Part shown: one piece after another, positions 27,292 through 36,138 of the stretch | How positions within the stretch are numbered: position 1 is the first letter of the stretch | How the letters are laid out: the number at the start of each line of letters is the position of its first letter | Source of the DNA: Candidatus Thorarchaeota archaeon | GTDB taxonomy: Archaea > Asgardarchaeota > Thorarchaeia > Thorarchaeales > Thorarchaeaceae | DNA: 64,000 nt | Direction: 5' to 3' | Assembly (NCBI GenBank): GCA_003345545.1 | Contig: PRDH01000026.1 | Coordinates: forward strand, 1-64,000 | Notes under the pieces: model-generated | Databases searched by the model: none | What the model saw: the letters and a program-made list of their open reading frames with translations, nothing else | What the model was told of the DNA's origin: nothing | Position numbers and translations under genes: made by a program

Positions 27292-29670
27292 CTAAGGAGC
27301 AGATCGTCTGACTCGCACCAGAATCGAGTTGAATCCAGGTGTATGCCCGAATGCCGTGTGCCTGTCATCGGTCAGTTGATTGATGTTGCCATCTACGTCC
27401 CACCAACCGTCTGATGCCCACACGACTCGTGGATCGATATCCTCAGTGAGTTCAAGTCTGGCATCTGCAACGCTCCCTCTCTGTGATTCTATGGTGACCC
27501 TGTCGCAGTCACGAAGGCCGAGGTCCATTGCGGTGCTTGGATGCATTCGCAGGAAAGCACGGTGTTCGCCAGCATCTTTCCTTGTTGGCATCCGTATTGG
27601 ATCTGTGACGACATCAAAAGGACACACATCAATCTGGCATTCCCTACAGCCGATGCAGCGGGATGAATCCCATAGTGGCACTAAGAGTGCTGTCATTGCT
27701 ACAGGGATATCGATTCTGTCATCTGAAAGACTGATTGCCAAGCGGCCGATGACGGAGCTCAATTCGCGACGAAGCTTGGCTGGGCTTGTGGTTGCCAGCT
27801 CTCCATCCTGCTGAATCATGTGTGGACTCGGTTGAACAAGTGATATGGCTTCATCAGGGCATTCTGTTATGCATTTCTTACAGGAGGTACAATGAGAGAA
27901 GCTCTTCACAGTTGCCCCAACTTCAACAGTAGTGTACTGGGAGTGTAACCTAGTTCCGGTTCTCCCTGTAATCATTATGAGTGGGTATTCTTCGAAACTC
28001 CTAGGCTGCGAGAGAGGGCTTTCTGCGGGCTCTACATGGAATGGGAGGGGATTATAGCCATAGCGTGCAACATCTGCAGAATAGAGCTCCACTTTGCCCG
28101 ATGGCGTCTTGAAGATGTGGTCAGCGAATGGAATGCCTGAGCTAGTTGTCCGTATCCCTTCCGGATGCTCCTTCAAATCCTGCAATGTGATATGTCTGCA
28201 CTCCTCACTATCGAGAGCAATCCGAATCGCATCAGTCTCTGTCAGTTGGAAATATTCACCAAGACCAATTCGCTCTGCAATGCCACGCCAGATGTCCAGT
28301 TCACATCTGGCCTCTCCCTGCGGCTCGACAATCTTCGGGGCATACTGAACGATTCGATGGAGTTCCGAATGGACCAAGTTGTCGTGCTCAAAGATGAAGG
28401 TGGCAGGCAGCACTAGATTGCAGAGCCTTGCCGTATCTGTCATCTCAAGATCGATGCAGACCTTGAATGGTATCTTCTGAAGCGCCCTCTTGGTCTTCCG
28501 TGTGTTAGGCCACTGAGTGATTGGATTGGCAGCTTGAACGATGAGAACTCTGATGGGGCTTTTCTCGTGGCTCAAGATGAATTCTGGAATATGTGTCGCG
28601 GAGGGAACAATAGGTCTGACATCGTCATCAAGGAGACGACTAAGTGTTACTGCCCCACCGTTGAAAGGACTGCAGTCCGAAGATAAGTACTGAAAACCGC
28701 CTCCAGAAACTCCAAGGTACCCGCAGATGGCGAGCAGGCTATGGACCGCTCTCGCTGCCCACGTTCCATTGGTATAGTGGTTCATTCCTGCTGGTGCTGT
28801 CATTATTAGTGATGGTCCATGTGTTGCGAATGTCTTGGCAATCTTCTCAATGGTGTTTTCGGAAACCCAAGTGACCTCGCTCACTTTCTTCTTCGTATAA
28901 TGGGATACCGCTTCTCTGAACTCCTCAAAACCTAAGACGTAATTCTCGACAAATCTATGGTCGTAGAGACCTTTGTTGATGATTTCATTCGCCAATCCCA
29001 GTGCAAGCGCTCCATCAGTGCCTGGCCTTATTGTACTATAGATGTCTGCGACCTTTGCGTATGGCGTCTTTCGAGGATCGATGACAATCAGTTTAGCACC
29101 CTTGTCAATGGCTTCCTGTATGACTCGCTTCGAGTGAATACTCGACTCATGCTTATTCGTACCCCAGATGACAATACATCGCGAGTTCGCCCAATCACTC
29201 AATTCATGTGGCGAGAAGGGACCGACATTGAATCTTGCTCCTTCGTACGCTCCTTCAAAGCATATCTCTGCAATACCGGGTATCATTCTGCATCCGAAGG
29301 CATTAGCGAAGCGCGCTGCATATCTTGGAGCCATTCCATCATTTCCAGATCCTGAGTAGACCGCAACACTGCTCGGCCCTTGTGTCTTCCTTACTTGCTC
29401 CATCTTAACCGCAATACCGTCAAGTGCCCTTTCCCAGCTAATTCTCTTGAAGGATCCATCAGGTTGTTTCTTCATTGGATAGAGAAGTCTGTCTTCTGAG
29501 TACATTCTCAGAACATGGGCGTATCCCTTGGGGCAACATCTACCCAGAGTGTATGGATGATTGGGATTGCCTTCCAATCTAGTGATTCTACCTTCTTCAA
29601 CGTGGATGACATAGGAACATAAATCAGGACAGTTCAGAGCACAAGCTGAATGATAATTCTCGACAACCAT
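27292..29670 (-). CDS. Mo/W-bis-pterin oxidoreductase with ferredoxin domain inserted in the C-terminal domain
   Basis: 792 residues, DMSO-reductase/formate-dehydrogenase superfamily. N-terminal 4Fe-4S site CALNCPDLC plus RCCPKG; pterin-domain signatures VYSGSGNDG, VIWGTNKHES, VIDPRKT and GTDGALALG; EICFEGAYEGA holds a Cys that could ligate the metal. Odd feature: in the pterin-binding C-terminal domain, the MITGRTG...HSQYTTV strand is interrupted by ~115 residues carrying two cluster motifs, CTSCKKCITECP and CIGCRECQIDVCP, before the domain resumes at FLRMHPSTAMDLG. So an electron-wire module is built in. Substrate unknown. Its leader is long and structured (see 29824-29899). Confidence 0.88.
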   Translation of the reverse strand: MVVENYHSACALNCPDLCSYVIHVEEGRITRLEGNPNHPYTLGRCCPKGYAHVLRMYSEDRLLYPMKKQPDGSFKRISWERALDGIAVKMEQVRKTQGPSSVAVYSGSGNDGMAPRYAARFANAFGCRMIPGIAEICFEGAYEGARFNVGPFSPHELSDWANSRCIVIWGTNKHESSIHSKRVIQEAIDKGAKLIVIDPRKTPYAKVADIYSTIRPGTDGALALGLANEIINKGLYDHRFVENYVLGFEEFREAVSHYTKKKVSEVTWVSENTIEKIAKTFATHGPSLIMTAPAGMNHYTNGTWAARAVHSLLAICGYLGVSGGGFQYLSSDCSPFNGGAVTLSRLLDDDVRPIVPSATHIPEFILSHEKSPIRVLIVQAANPITQWPNTRKTKRALQKIPFKVCIDLEMTDTARLCNLVLPATFIFEHDNLVHSELHRIVQYAPKIVEPQGEARCELDIWRGIAERIGLGEYFQLTETDAIRIALDSEECRHITLQDLKEHPEGIRTTSSGIPFADHIFKTPSGKVELYSADVARYGYNPLPFHVEPAESPLSQPRSFEEYPLIMITGRTGTRLHSQYTTVEVGATVKSFSHCTSCKKCITECPDEAISLVQPSPHMIQQDGELATTSPAKLRRELSSVIGRLAISLSDDRIDIPVAMTALLVPLWDSSRCIGCRECQIDVCPFDVVTDPIRMPTRKDAGEHRAFLRMHPSTAMDLGLRDCDRVTIESQRGSVADARLELTEDIDPRVVWASDGWWDVDGNINQLTDDRHTAFGHTPGFNSILVRVRRSAP

Positions 29671-29823
29671 TGACCTTCACAATGACTGGCGCGTGATTAA
29701 TATTTCTGACATCAAGGGTCGGGGTAGCAATCACCATGCAATCTCAATACTCCGGTTTCCCTTGAAGTCGACTTGAATCCTGTCTGACTGTGTGGCCTGA
29801 TTCTAGCTGAAAACCTGAAAGTA

Positions 29824-29899
29824 CCAAGTGACTGCATTCTTGGCTGCGAGCAGCCGCGGAAACATGTCGCACTTGGCATGTCCGGGGGCCATGCCCGGA
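29824..29899 (-). ncRNA. Candidate structured leader (5' UTR element) of the oxidoreductase gene
   Basis: Three nested or adjacent inverted repeats: CCAAGTG (29824-29830) pairs with CACTTGG (29870-29876); inside it GGCTG-CGAG-CAGCC is a hairpin with a four-base loop; next to it TCCGGG pairs with CCCGGA, in competition with GGCATG/CATGCC. On the minus strand the TATA-like TAGTATATTC at 29901-29910 predicts a transcript beginning near 29878, so the first stem would open a leader of about 200 bases before the ATG at 29670. Most other leaders here are short. Orientation and identity are inference; it could also be a free RNA. Confidence 0.4.
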
Positions 29900-29900
29900 G

Positions 29901-29910
29901 GAATATACTA
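29901..29910 (-). promoter_or_regulatory. TATA box for the oxidoreductase leader
   Basis: GAATATACTA on the plus strand reads TAGTATATTC on the minus strand. It would start transcription just inside the structured element. Confidence 0.4.
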
Positions 29911-29916
29911 ATCAAC

Positions 29917-29924
29917 CTATATTC
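29917..29924 (+). promoter_or_regulatory. TATA box for the GNAT-fusion gene
   Basis: CTATATTC is about 40 bases before the ATG at 29961, which predicts a leader of about 14 bases. With the minus-strand element eight bases away this makes a compact divergent promoter. Confidence 0.45.
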
Positions 29925-29960
29925 TTCTTTTTCACAAGCAGCCTCTTGGATTGATGTGAC

Positions 29961-32900
29961 ATGTCCGATATGATGTCAATAGAAATACGGAAGTATGATG
30001 AGTCTCTAGCCGAAGCCATAGCGCAAATGTGGAACACCTGGGATGACCTATGGCCAGGAGGTTTCACACAGGGAGTTCCCTATACTGCTGATCGTGTTAA
30101 GAAGCAATATGGCAAGATGAGTGCAATTGCTCTCCTTGTTGCAGTCGACAAGAAGACTGACAAGCCCGTGGGTTCCTGCACAGTTCATCGTCACTGGAGG
30201 GATACCGAAGCTGCTTATGTTGGAACACTTGGGGTATCCCCGGAAGCCCTTAGCAAGAAGGTCGGCAAACAACTCCTCCTGGAATCAGTCCGAATAGCAT
30301 CTGCAGGGGGCTACACACGTGTTGATCTTAATACGTGGCCGGGCAACATGCGGGCAGTCCCCCTCTACAAGAAAGTTGGGATGATGTGGGACCCCGAAGG
30401 TCAAGGCTTGAGCATGTATGATTATATTCCTGGAATTCTCAAGCACCCCCTCTGCGCTCCATTCTTCAATCTGCTTCATGGAGTTCACGAATGGTATGAC
30501 GTTCATATTCGAAATCCAAACCAAGCTCCAGATGATTTCAAGAAGCATGGAATGGCTATCTACCCGTATGAGTTCCGTATGGGCAATTCAGCTCTCTCTG
30601 TTACAGTGGACCGATATGCTCGCGGTATCACCGCTGTAGAGCGCACATTGAACGGTCAGAAGATTAGTGTTGCAGCTCTGGTAGACTCTCAGGAAGTTAT
30701 CTACGGTCTGCCCTACGTCTATTCCCTTGAGATTGAGAACCTCTCTGGTGAGCATTTGACGGTGAGCATCAATCTGAGAGAGTTTCCTGGCTTGCAGTTC
30801 GATGCAGATACAACAAGAAAGACAGTTGTCAAACCCGGTGAAAAATCAGTGTGGCATGTGCCATTTCATTTGACTTCCTCCGCGCCTCTCTTTAGGGACA
30901 ACATAAAGGCTTCATCGATTTCCGCAGAAATCGAGATGAACGGAGAGATTTCAATGCTGCATACGGGATTGAAGGTGCAGTCTCCTGCTGAGATTAGAAC
31001 GCGTTGGGGTGAGTGTCGAATAGCTGCAGGCGGCAGGAGTACGATTCCTGTAACAGTCATCAGCAATCTGAACCAAGAGGCACTGGCAAATGTCAGTGTG
31101 CGAAGCAGTTCCGGTTCTGTGCAAATCAAGGTGACGCCCAATGACATTGTGCTGAAGCCAAAGGAGCAAGGCGGCACTATGCTTGAAATATCCTCATCCG
31201 CAGATCTTGCAGATGGAACCCACGACATCCGGTTGACTCTGACCCTCGATATCGAGAAAGGTATCAGGGTAGTAACTCGAGATTTTCGTATCCCAATCTT
31301 CTGCCTTGGAAAGAAGGATGTTGCGGTGGGCGAGGATGATCGCAGGCTGGAAGCAGTGATTGTTTCACCGCATTATACTGCACGATTTGCCAGAGAAGGA
31401 GCTATTCTCACAGTGCAAGACGCGAATTCAGAAACATCTCAAAGCATAACACAGAGTTCTGAGATAGGTCCGCCATTTGGCCTCAGTCCTTTTCGGTTTG
31501 CAGAGCGCAAATTGATTACGAGTTCCTCAGATTCTGCGATGGTTGTTTCTATGCAGGCCAGACACCTGGACAAGCCCCTCATTGTGGAAGATAGGGCAGT
31601 ATTCGAGTTCGGCACAGGAGTCATAAAACACGAGCAATGGGTAGAGAATATGAGTAGTGAGAACCAGACATTTCAAGGCCGTTTAGTGGGCAGAGGTGGA
31701 GGAATCAGTTTTGCGGCAGGTCAGGTCTATGTGCCATTCTCATCCGGCGTTGTTAGTGAACCCCTAGGCAACACACTCTTTTCCTTTCCAGCTATTCCCA
31801 GTGAACCCAAGGCCTACAGTGAAGGATGGATTGCTATAGAAAATGAGGACTCTGTCCAGGCTCAGATGTGGTGTCTGGATAAAGTAGAGGAGATACGCAT
31901 AACTCTAGGTCAGGTGAATGCGCTCGGATTCCCTGTCGTGACTCTTGAACCTCGAGAGAAACGCAAGATTACTGACTCATGGTTGGTCTTTGGCAAGCGA
32001 AGCTGGAGAGATATTCAGCGACTTTGGAGATCCCGAGTTGCTCACTACTATGAAGAGAGACTGTCAGCTTCAAAGGAACAGGCTGCCCAGCATCTACTAA
32101 CAATCTCATCTGATCCTATTGTGATTCCACATGCCGGTGAAGCACATACAAAGATACACATCCACAGCCCATTGCATACGCCCCATGGGGGTGTTCTCGA
32201 AGTGACGCCGCCAAGGGGATGGAAAGCTTTCTTGAAGTCCCATTCTCATGAACTGGATGGACTCAAGACAGAAATCAACTTCGCTGAGGACTCATCACTC
32301 GAATTGGTTCTTACCCCGGGTCCAAGAATCAGGGACGAGTTTGCGGTTCACAAAGGACAATGTAATCTAAGAATGGAGTACGATACAGCGGAGCCAATCT
32401 CCATAGTTCAACTTGGAAGTTCTGGCAAGTCCGTTGAAGTATCAAAAACAGAAGAACAGGGATGCATTGTTCACCGAGTGCGAAATGCATCCATTGAGTT
32501 TGCAGTTTCTAAGGACTACGGCGGCTGTCTGTTCTCACTAAAGAACAAGAGGGGAGTTGAGTTTCTGACAAGTTCCTTCCCGAAGGCGACTCCGCGCTCA
32601 GGGGCATTCTTTGAAAACTATCATGGCGGAGTACAACCTATTATCTTTGATGATGAAATGGGTGAGTCTCTGACAAAAGCCCGAACGAATAGTGAGAAGA
32701 TGTCAGCAAAGAACTACAGTCGCGGAATCTGGTCAGGAGTAGAAATAAGCTGGAAGGGAAAGATCCAACAGACTACAAGAGGGCTTCAGTTTAATTTGAG
32801 GTACTTGACAGCTCCTGCTTGTCCCATTGTTGTAATCGAGTGGCAGATTGTCAATCGGACAACTGCGCCTGTTCGCTTCTACCCCTCCATTCTCATCGAC

Positions 32901-33266
32901 CCAAAACTTGACGAAGAACTATCAGGTGGAAAGATACGTGCGAAGTGGTCTGGAAGAATGTATGATATTCGAGGAGGACACGTTCCCATGGCTGTATCGC
33001 CTTCTGACAATCTCGTATGGATAAAACCCGAGAAGAGCAGGAGAAGAACCAGCGGCCTCTGTTACATGGTCAATGGAACTGACGCCGATATGCTCTCGGT
33101 GTACTTGGGTGACATGTTGATTCTGACTGCAGTGGATAGTCTCTCAGCAATCATGCCCAGGGAGGAGCGTGTTATGACATCCTGCTTATTTGTCGACCCG
33201 CCCGATATGGAGACTCTTGAAGTCATACGAAGGCTACTAGGTTCATTGCTTCCAAAACGCGACTAG
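29961..33266 (+). CDS. GNAT acetyltransferase fused to large beta-sandwich/mutarotase-like region
   Basis: 1101 residues. Residues ~1-155 are a GNAT domain (IEIRKYDESLAEAIAQMWN, then YVGTLGVSPEALSKKVGKQL as the CoA site and PLYKKVGM at the end). About 60 linker residues follow. Residues ~210-450 are repeated beta-sandwich units of the NEW3/alpha-galactosidase-associated style (YSLEIENLSGEHLTV; IPVTVISNLNQEALANV). The remainder, ~455-1100, looks like a galactose-mutarotase/glycosidase-type beta-sandwich (VSPHYTARFAREG; YGGCLFSLKNKRGVEF). No signal peptide or membrane helix. Intracellular carbohydrate or glycoconjugate modification is inference only. Confidence 0.75.
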   Translation: MSDMMSIEIRKYDESLAEAIAQMWNTWDDLWPGGFTQGVPYTADRVKKQYGKMSAIALLVAVDKKTDKPVGSCTVHRHWRDTEAAYVGTLGVSPEALSKKVGKQLLLESVRIASAGGYTRVDLNTWPGNMRAVPLYKKVGMMWDPEGQGLSMYDYIPGILKHPLCAPFFNLLHGVHEWYDVHIRNPNQAPDDFKKHGMAIYPYEFRMGNSALSVTVDRYARGITAVERTLNGQKISVAALVDSQEVIYGLPYVYSLEIENLSGEHLTVSINLREFPGLQFDADTTRKTVVKPGEKSVWHVPFHLTSSAPLFRDNIKASSISAEIEMNGEISMLHTGLKVQSPAEIRTRWGECRIAAGGRSTIPVTVISNLNQEALANVSVRSSSGSVQIKVTPNDIVLKPKEQGGTMLEISSSADLADGTHDIRLTLTLDIEKGIRVVTRDFRIPIFCLGKKDVAVGEDDRRLEAVIVSPHYTARFAREGAILTVQDANSETSQSITQSSEIGPPFGLSPFRFAERKLITSSSDSAMVVSMQARHLDKPLIVEDRAVFEFGTGVIKHEQWVENMSSENQTFQGRLVGRGGGISFAAGQVYVPFSSGVVSEPLGNTLFSFPAIPSEPKAYSEGWIAIENEDSVQAQMWCLDKVEEIRITLGQVNALGFPVVTLEPREKRKITDSWLVFGKRSWRDIQRLWRSRVAHYYEERLSASKEQAAQHLLTISSDPIVIPHAGEAHTKIHIHSPLHTPHGGVLEVTPPRGWKAFLKSHSHELDGLKTEINFAEDSSLELVLTPGPRIRDEFAVHKGQCNLRMEYDTAEPISIVQLGSSGKSVEVSKTEEQGCIVHRVRNASIEFAVSKDYGGCLFSLKNKRGVEFLTSSFPKATPRSGAFFENYHGGVQPIIFDDEMGESLTKARTNSEKMSAKNYSRGIWSGVEISWKGKIQQTTRGLQFNLRYLTAPACPIVVIEWQIVNRTTAPVRFYPSILIDPKLDEELSGGKIRAKWSGRMYDIRGGHVPMAVSPSDNLVWIKPEKSRRRTSGLCYMVNGTDADMLSVYLGDMLILTAVDSLSAIMPREERVMTSCLFVDPPDMETLEVIRRLLGSLLPKRD

Positions 33267-33342
33267 TATACACCCATCAACGTTGATACGCATCAGACAA
33301 TATCCCGCAAGGATGTAACAAAGAATGATCAAGAAGTAGATG

Positions 33343-35592
33343 CTAGGCTCTTCTTAGAAGTATAGTGAAGACTGTGCCCTCATGATAATCGCCAGGGACC
33401 CGTTCTTCCACTTTGATTGAGCCTCCGAATGCATGTATGATTGTCCCTGCCACACTCATTCCTAAGCCTGTTCCTGATGCATCCTTCATGTATCGCTCGA
33501 ACATTCGGGCTCTTCGTTCGGGTTCAATCCCTTCTCCGTGATCACTCACACGAATGCTCCACCATGGTTCGTGATTCAGGGCAGTTTCGGTGACTGCCAC
33601 CTCTATCTCAGGTATACCTTTGGAGTACTTTATTGCATTGTCAAATATGTTCAGGAAGACATCAATCAAGAGGCTGTTCGCCAAGACCAGACAGGTTTCA
33701 AACTCATAATCGATCTTGAATCTAACTTCCTGCAGGGGGCTCTTCCTAGATGTTAGCTGGAACGCTTCCTGGAGGATTGGAATCAGATCCACCGATGATA
33801 ACCGTTCTGGAGTAAGCTGATCTGCCATTCCCAACTGACGAACATTCCGGATCAGATGGTCCGCTCGTTGAAGTTCGTTCTTGGAGTCTCTGATGGCTTG
33901 CTCTTTCACGAGAGGCCCTGCATCCTCCATTTCAAGCAGGCCGATGCTGAGTGCAAGTGCTTGGTGATAATTGGATATGTCATGAACCAAGAGGTCCGCA
34001 AAAAGTGTTGCACGTTTCTGAGATGCTTCTGCTCGGCTCATCTCTTTGAGATACATCAGTCCTAGAAAGGACGGTCCCATCAAGATAGCTAATAGCAATA
34101 TGAGCTCCGATGACCACCAGCCTAATGTCCATTCTTGGAAATTGGCCTTGATTAGTGAAGGAACAATCCATAGTGCGAGGAAGCCTGTTGCCAACAAATC
34201 TACGGTGATTCTTCCTTTTCCGTCCTTTATCTGGACTGAAGTGTAGTAGAAGAACAGAAACATACTCAGTAGAGTTGACGCTAACAATAGTGCCCGACAG
34301 AGTGGCTGAAATCCCCAATAACCTCCAGAGCCCCACATAGTGATCTGTGTGTACTCCGAAAACAGGATGGCTGCAAAAACAGCTGGCACTATTAGCAGGT
34401 CGCTTTTTGAGAATGTTGGTTGCACTTCCGGCGTGCTGCCTGTCATTTTGATAGCCTTCGGCAGCTCGAGCAGCAAGAGAACTGAACCGACGAGATATGG
34501 AATTATGGAGAGTTCTAGTGTATTGGGAGGAGTGAGGACCGCTTTAATCACCTGATATGATTCGATTGTCGCCCATGTGATGAAGAGTAAAATGACGGGC
34601 CGTCTCTGCGGAGCTGGTCGGTGAGTATTGTAGAGATTCATCAAAAATGCCATTGAGAGTGCAATCAGTGAGGCTCCAAGATGGAGCACAATGAACAGGG
34701 CGACGTTTGGCGTTGGCGGAGTCGGCATGTATGTTACGACTGTTAAGGTAGTACCTGTTGGTACGATGACCAAAAGAGAAAGGGCTAGTGGTATCAGATA
34801 GGCACGAGACAATTTCATACCTATACGGACCTGAAAAGCAACAGAGGGTGCTAGTCCCAGTATGACCAGTCCCATGGACCAGAGTATATATGATATAGTC
34901 CATGCATTCGATGGGAAATACAACGTCACGAGAAAAGGAATATACGAAAGGCCATAGATAGCAAAACCCGCAACAAACAGATTCGCTTCATAGGTAGTGG
35001 AGCCTCCTGGAGTCGTTGACCACATGAACCCACACATGGGCAGAACAATTCCGCTGTAGATCCCCAATATCGTCCCTACAATGATGAAGCTATCTTCAGG
35101 AAGGGTCGGAATGATGACAAAAGATAGGAACAGGTGAATTAGTACAGATGAGAGTATGAGTATCACAGCACTTTGTCTTCTATTCTCCAACCATCCCTTC
35201 TTCTTCATGACCATTCCAATGAATACAAGCGATGAGAAAATCGCAAGGAAGACTAGATCAATCAAGAGATGAATCCTGCTGTATTCATATACCGGGTTGT
35301 TTTCGTAGATGATTATGATTGCTCGTCCCATGCTTATTATGGCGGCAAAAAATAGGGCGGCATGGAAGACTGTTTGTTCCGCATGTTCTCGTACTCGATA
35401 TTGAACAAGGATAGCTGCTGAGCAAGTGATAGCCAGAAACGCGAGCATAGAATCATATGCAATGATTGTTTGTGAAGAGCTCCAAGCATTGAGAAGTAAG
35501 AAGAATCCAAGGCATGTGGCAAGTAGTGCGCCTACTATGATTGTCAGCAGTCTTGAAAGCCTTAATGGCGAATTGGAACTGCGCCCTAGCAT
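33343..35592 (-). CDS. Polytopic sensor histidine kinase
   Basis: The ATG at 35592 is chosen; it lies about 30 bases from a TATA box, consistent with a leaderless message (track TTG start at 35613). About 749 residues: some 16 membrane helices over ~520 residues, then a kinase core. H-box LLVHDISNYHQAL, N-box NIFDNAIKYSK, G1 SDHGEGIEPE, F-box RMFERYMKD and G2 GTGLGMSVAG are all present, so the kinase should be active. No receiver domain or partner response regulator is adjacent. The very large sensory membrane part suggests detection of a membrane or hydrophobic signal (inference). Confidence 0.88.
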   Translation of the reverse strand: MLGRSSNSPLRLSRLLTIIVGALLATCLGFFLLLNAWSSSQTIIAYDSMLAFLAITCSAAILVQYRVREHAEQTVFHAALFFAAIISMGRAIIIIYENNPVYEYSRIHLLIDLVFLAIFSSLVFIGMVMKKKGWLENRRQSAVILILSSVLIHLFLSFVIIPTLPEDSFIIVGTILGIYSGIVLPMCGFMWSTTPGGSTTYEANLFVAGFAIYGLSYIPFLVTLYFPSNAWTISYILWSMGLVILGLAPSVAFQVRIGMKLSRAYLIPLALSLLVIVPTGTTLTVVTYMPTPPTPNVALFIVLHLGASLIALSMAFLMNLYNTHRPAPQRRPVILLFITWATIESYQVIKAVLTPPNTLELSIIPYLVGSVLLLLELPKAIKMTGSTPEVQPTFSKSDLLIVPAVFAAILFSEYTQITMWGSGGYWGFQPLCRALLLASTLLSMFLFFYYTSVQIKDGKGRITVDLLATGFLALWIVPSLIKANFQEWTLGWWSSELILLLAILMGPSFLGLMYLKEMSRAEASQKRATLFADLLVHDISNYHQALALSIGLLEMEDAGPLVKEQAIRDSKNELQRADHLIRNVRQLGMADQLTPERLSSVDLIPILQEAFQLTSRKSPLQEVRFKIDYEFETCLVLANSLLIDVFLNIFDNAIKYSKGIPEIEVAVTETALNHEPWWSIRVSDHGEGIEPERRARMFERYMKDASGTGLGMSVAGTIIHAFGGSIKVEERVPGDYHEGTVFTILLRRA

Positions 35593-35621
35593 TGTTCTCA
35601 CGATACATCCCAAAATATCTC

Positions 35622-35641
35622 TTTATACCAATTGTTGGTAT
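35622..35641 (-). promoter_or_regulatory. TATA box overlapped by 7-bp inverted repeat (candidate operator)
   Basis: The minus-strand TATA element TATAAAG lies at 35622-35628. It is overlapped by ATACCAA-TTG-TTGGTAT (35625-35641), a perfect 7-bp inverted repeat with three-base spacer. A protein bound there would block TBP access at the histidine-kinase promoter. Confidence 0.5.
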
Positions 35642-35774
35642 TGTGTTGTCATTGAGGCCTCTTGAAAGAGGTTCTAGGACTATTGATGCCCCCTCCTATC
35701 CGCTGTTTCGGGCTCAAGAGAATGAGCAACTTCAAGAGGTGGTTTGTGGTCAACGCTGATCGAGTTTGGTTCCA

Positions 35775-36134
35775 ATGCTTCATGAGCCAGATGACTTCAT
35801 TGGCAACATTCTTGGAAAGCTCCTGAATCGCCAATTAGAGAATCAACCGATGCGAGGCAAGGTTGGAAGATGGAGAATGTCCGTTGTTCTGGACACTGAC
35901 TACTACCCCATCTCAATAATCTTCAGTTATCACATTGAGATTGTTGCCGACTACGTTGATGACCCGACTATTGTACTCTCTATGAAGTTCAATACGATCA
36001 TTCGACTCTTTAGGGGCGAAACCTCAATGATAAGAGCTGTTCTCGGGGGTGCAATCAAGACTCGTGGTTTGCTGAAACACCCACTCTCGATGATCAGGTT
36101 CTACCGATTGATGACGTCGATATTGGGAGGATAG
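35775..36134 (+). CDS. SCP2-like sterol/lipid-carrier domain protein
   Basis: About 119 residues from the ATG at 35775 (a TTG at 35766 is the track start). The pattern of an SCP-2 fold is visible: two long strands (MSVVLDTDYYPISIIFSYH, HIEIVADYVDDPTIVLSMKF), then TIIRLFRGETSMIRAVLGGAIKTRG, the family's signature helix with G-x-x-x-x-x-G-x-x-K. SCP2 domains bind lipids or acyl-CoAs. It is four bases upstream of the FAD-dehydrogenase gene, whose SD (GGGAGG) lies in its last codons, so they are co-translated. Confidence 0.7.
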   Translation: MLHEPDDFIGNILGKLLNRQLENQPMRGKVGRWRMSVVLDTDYYPISIIFSYHIEIVADYVDDPTIVLSMKFNTIIRLFRGETSMIRAVLGGAIKTRGLLKHPLSMIRFYRLMTSILGG

Positions 36135-36138
36135 TCCA

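Noticed and set aside
29712-29915. 67-residue ORF inside the structured leader
   Set aside because: Covers the inverted repeats, has no SD or protein pattern; RNA structure is the better reading.
33276-33287. ATCAACGTTGAT palindrome between GNAT-fusion and kinase genes
   Set aside because: A single 12-bp palindrome between convergent genes with no promoter; may be chance.
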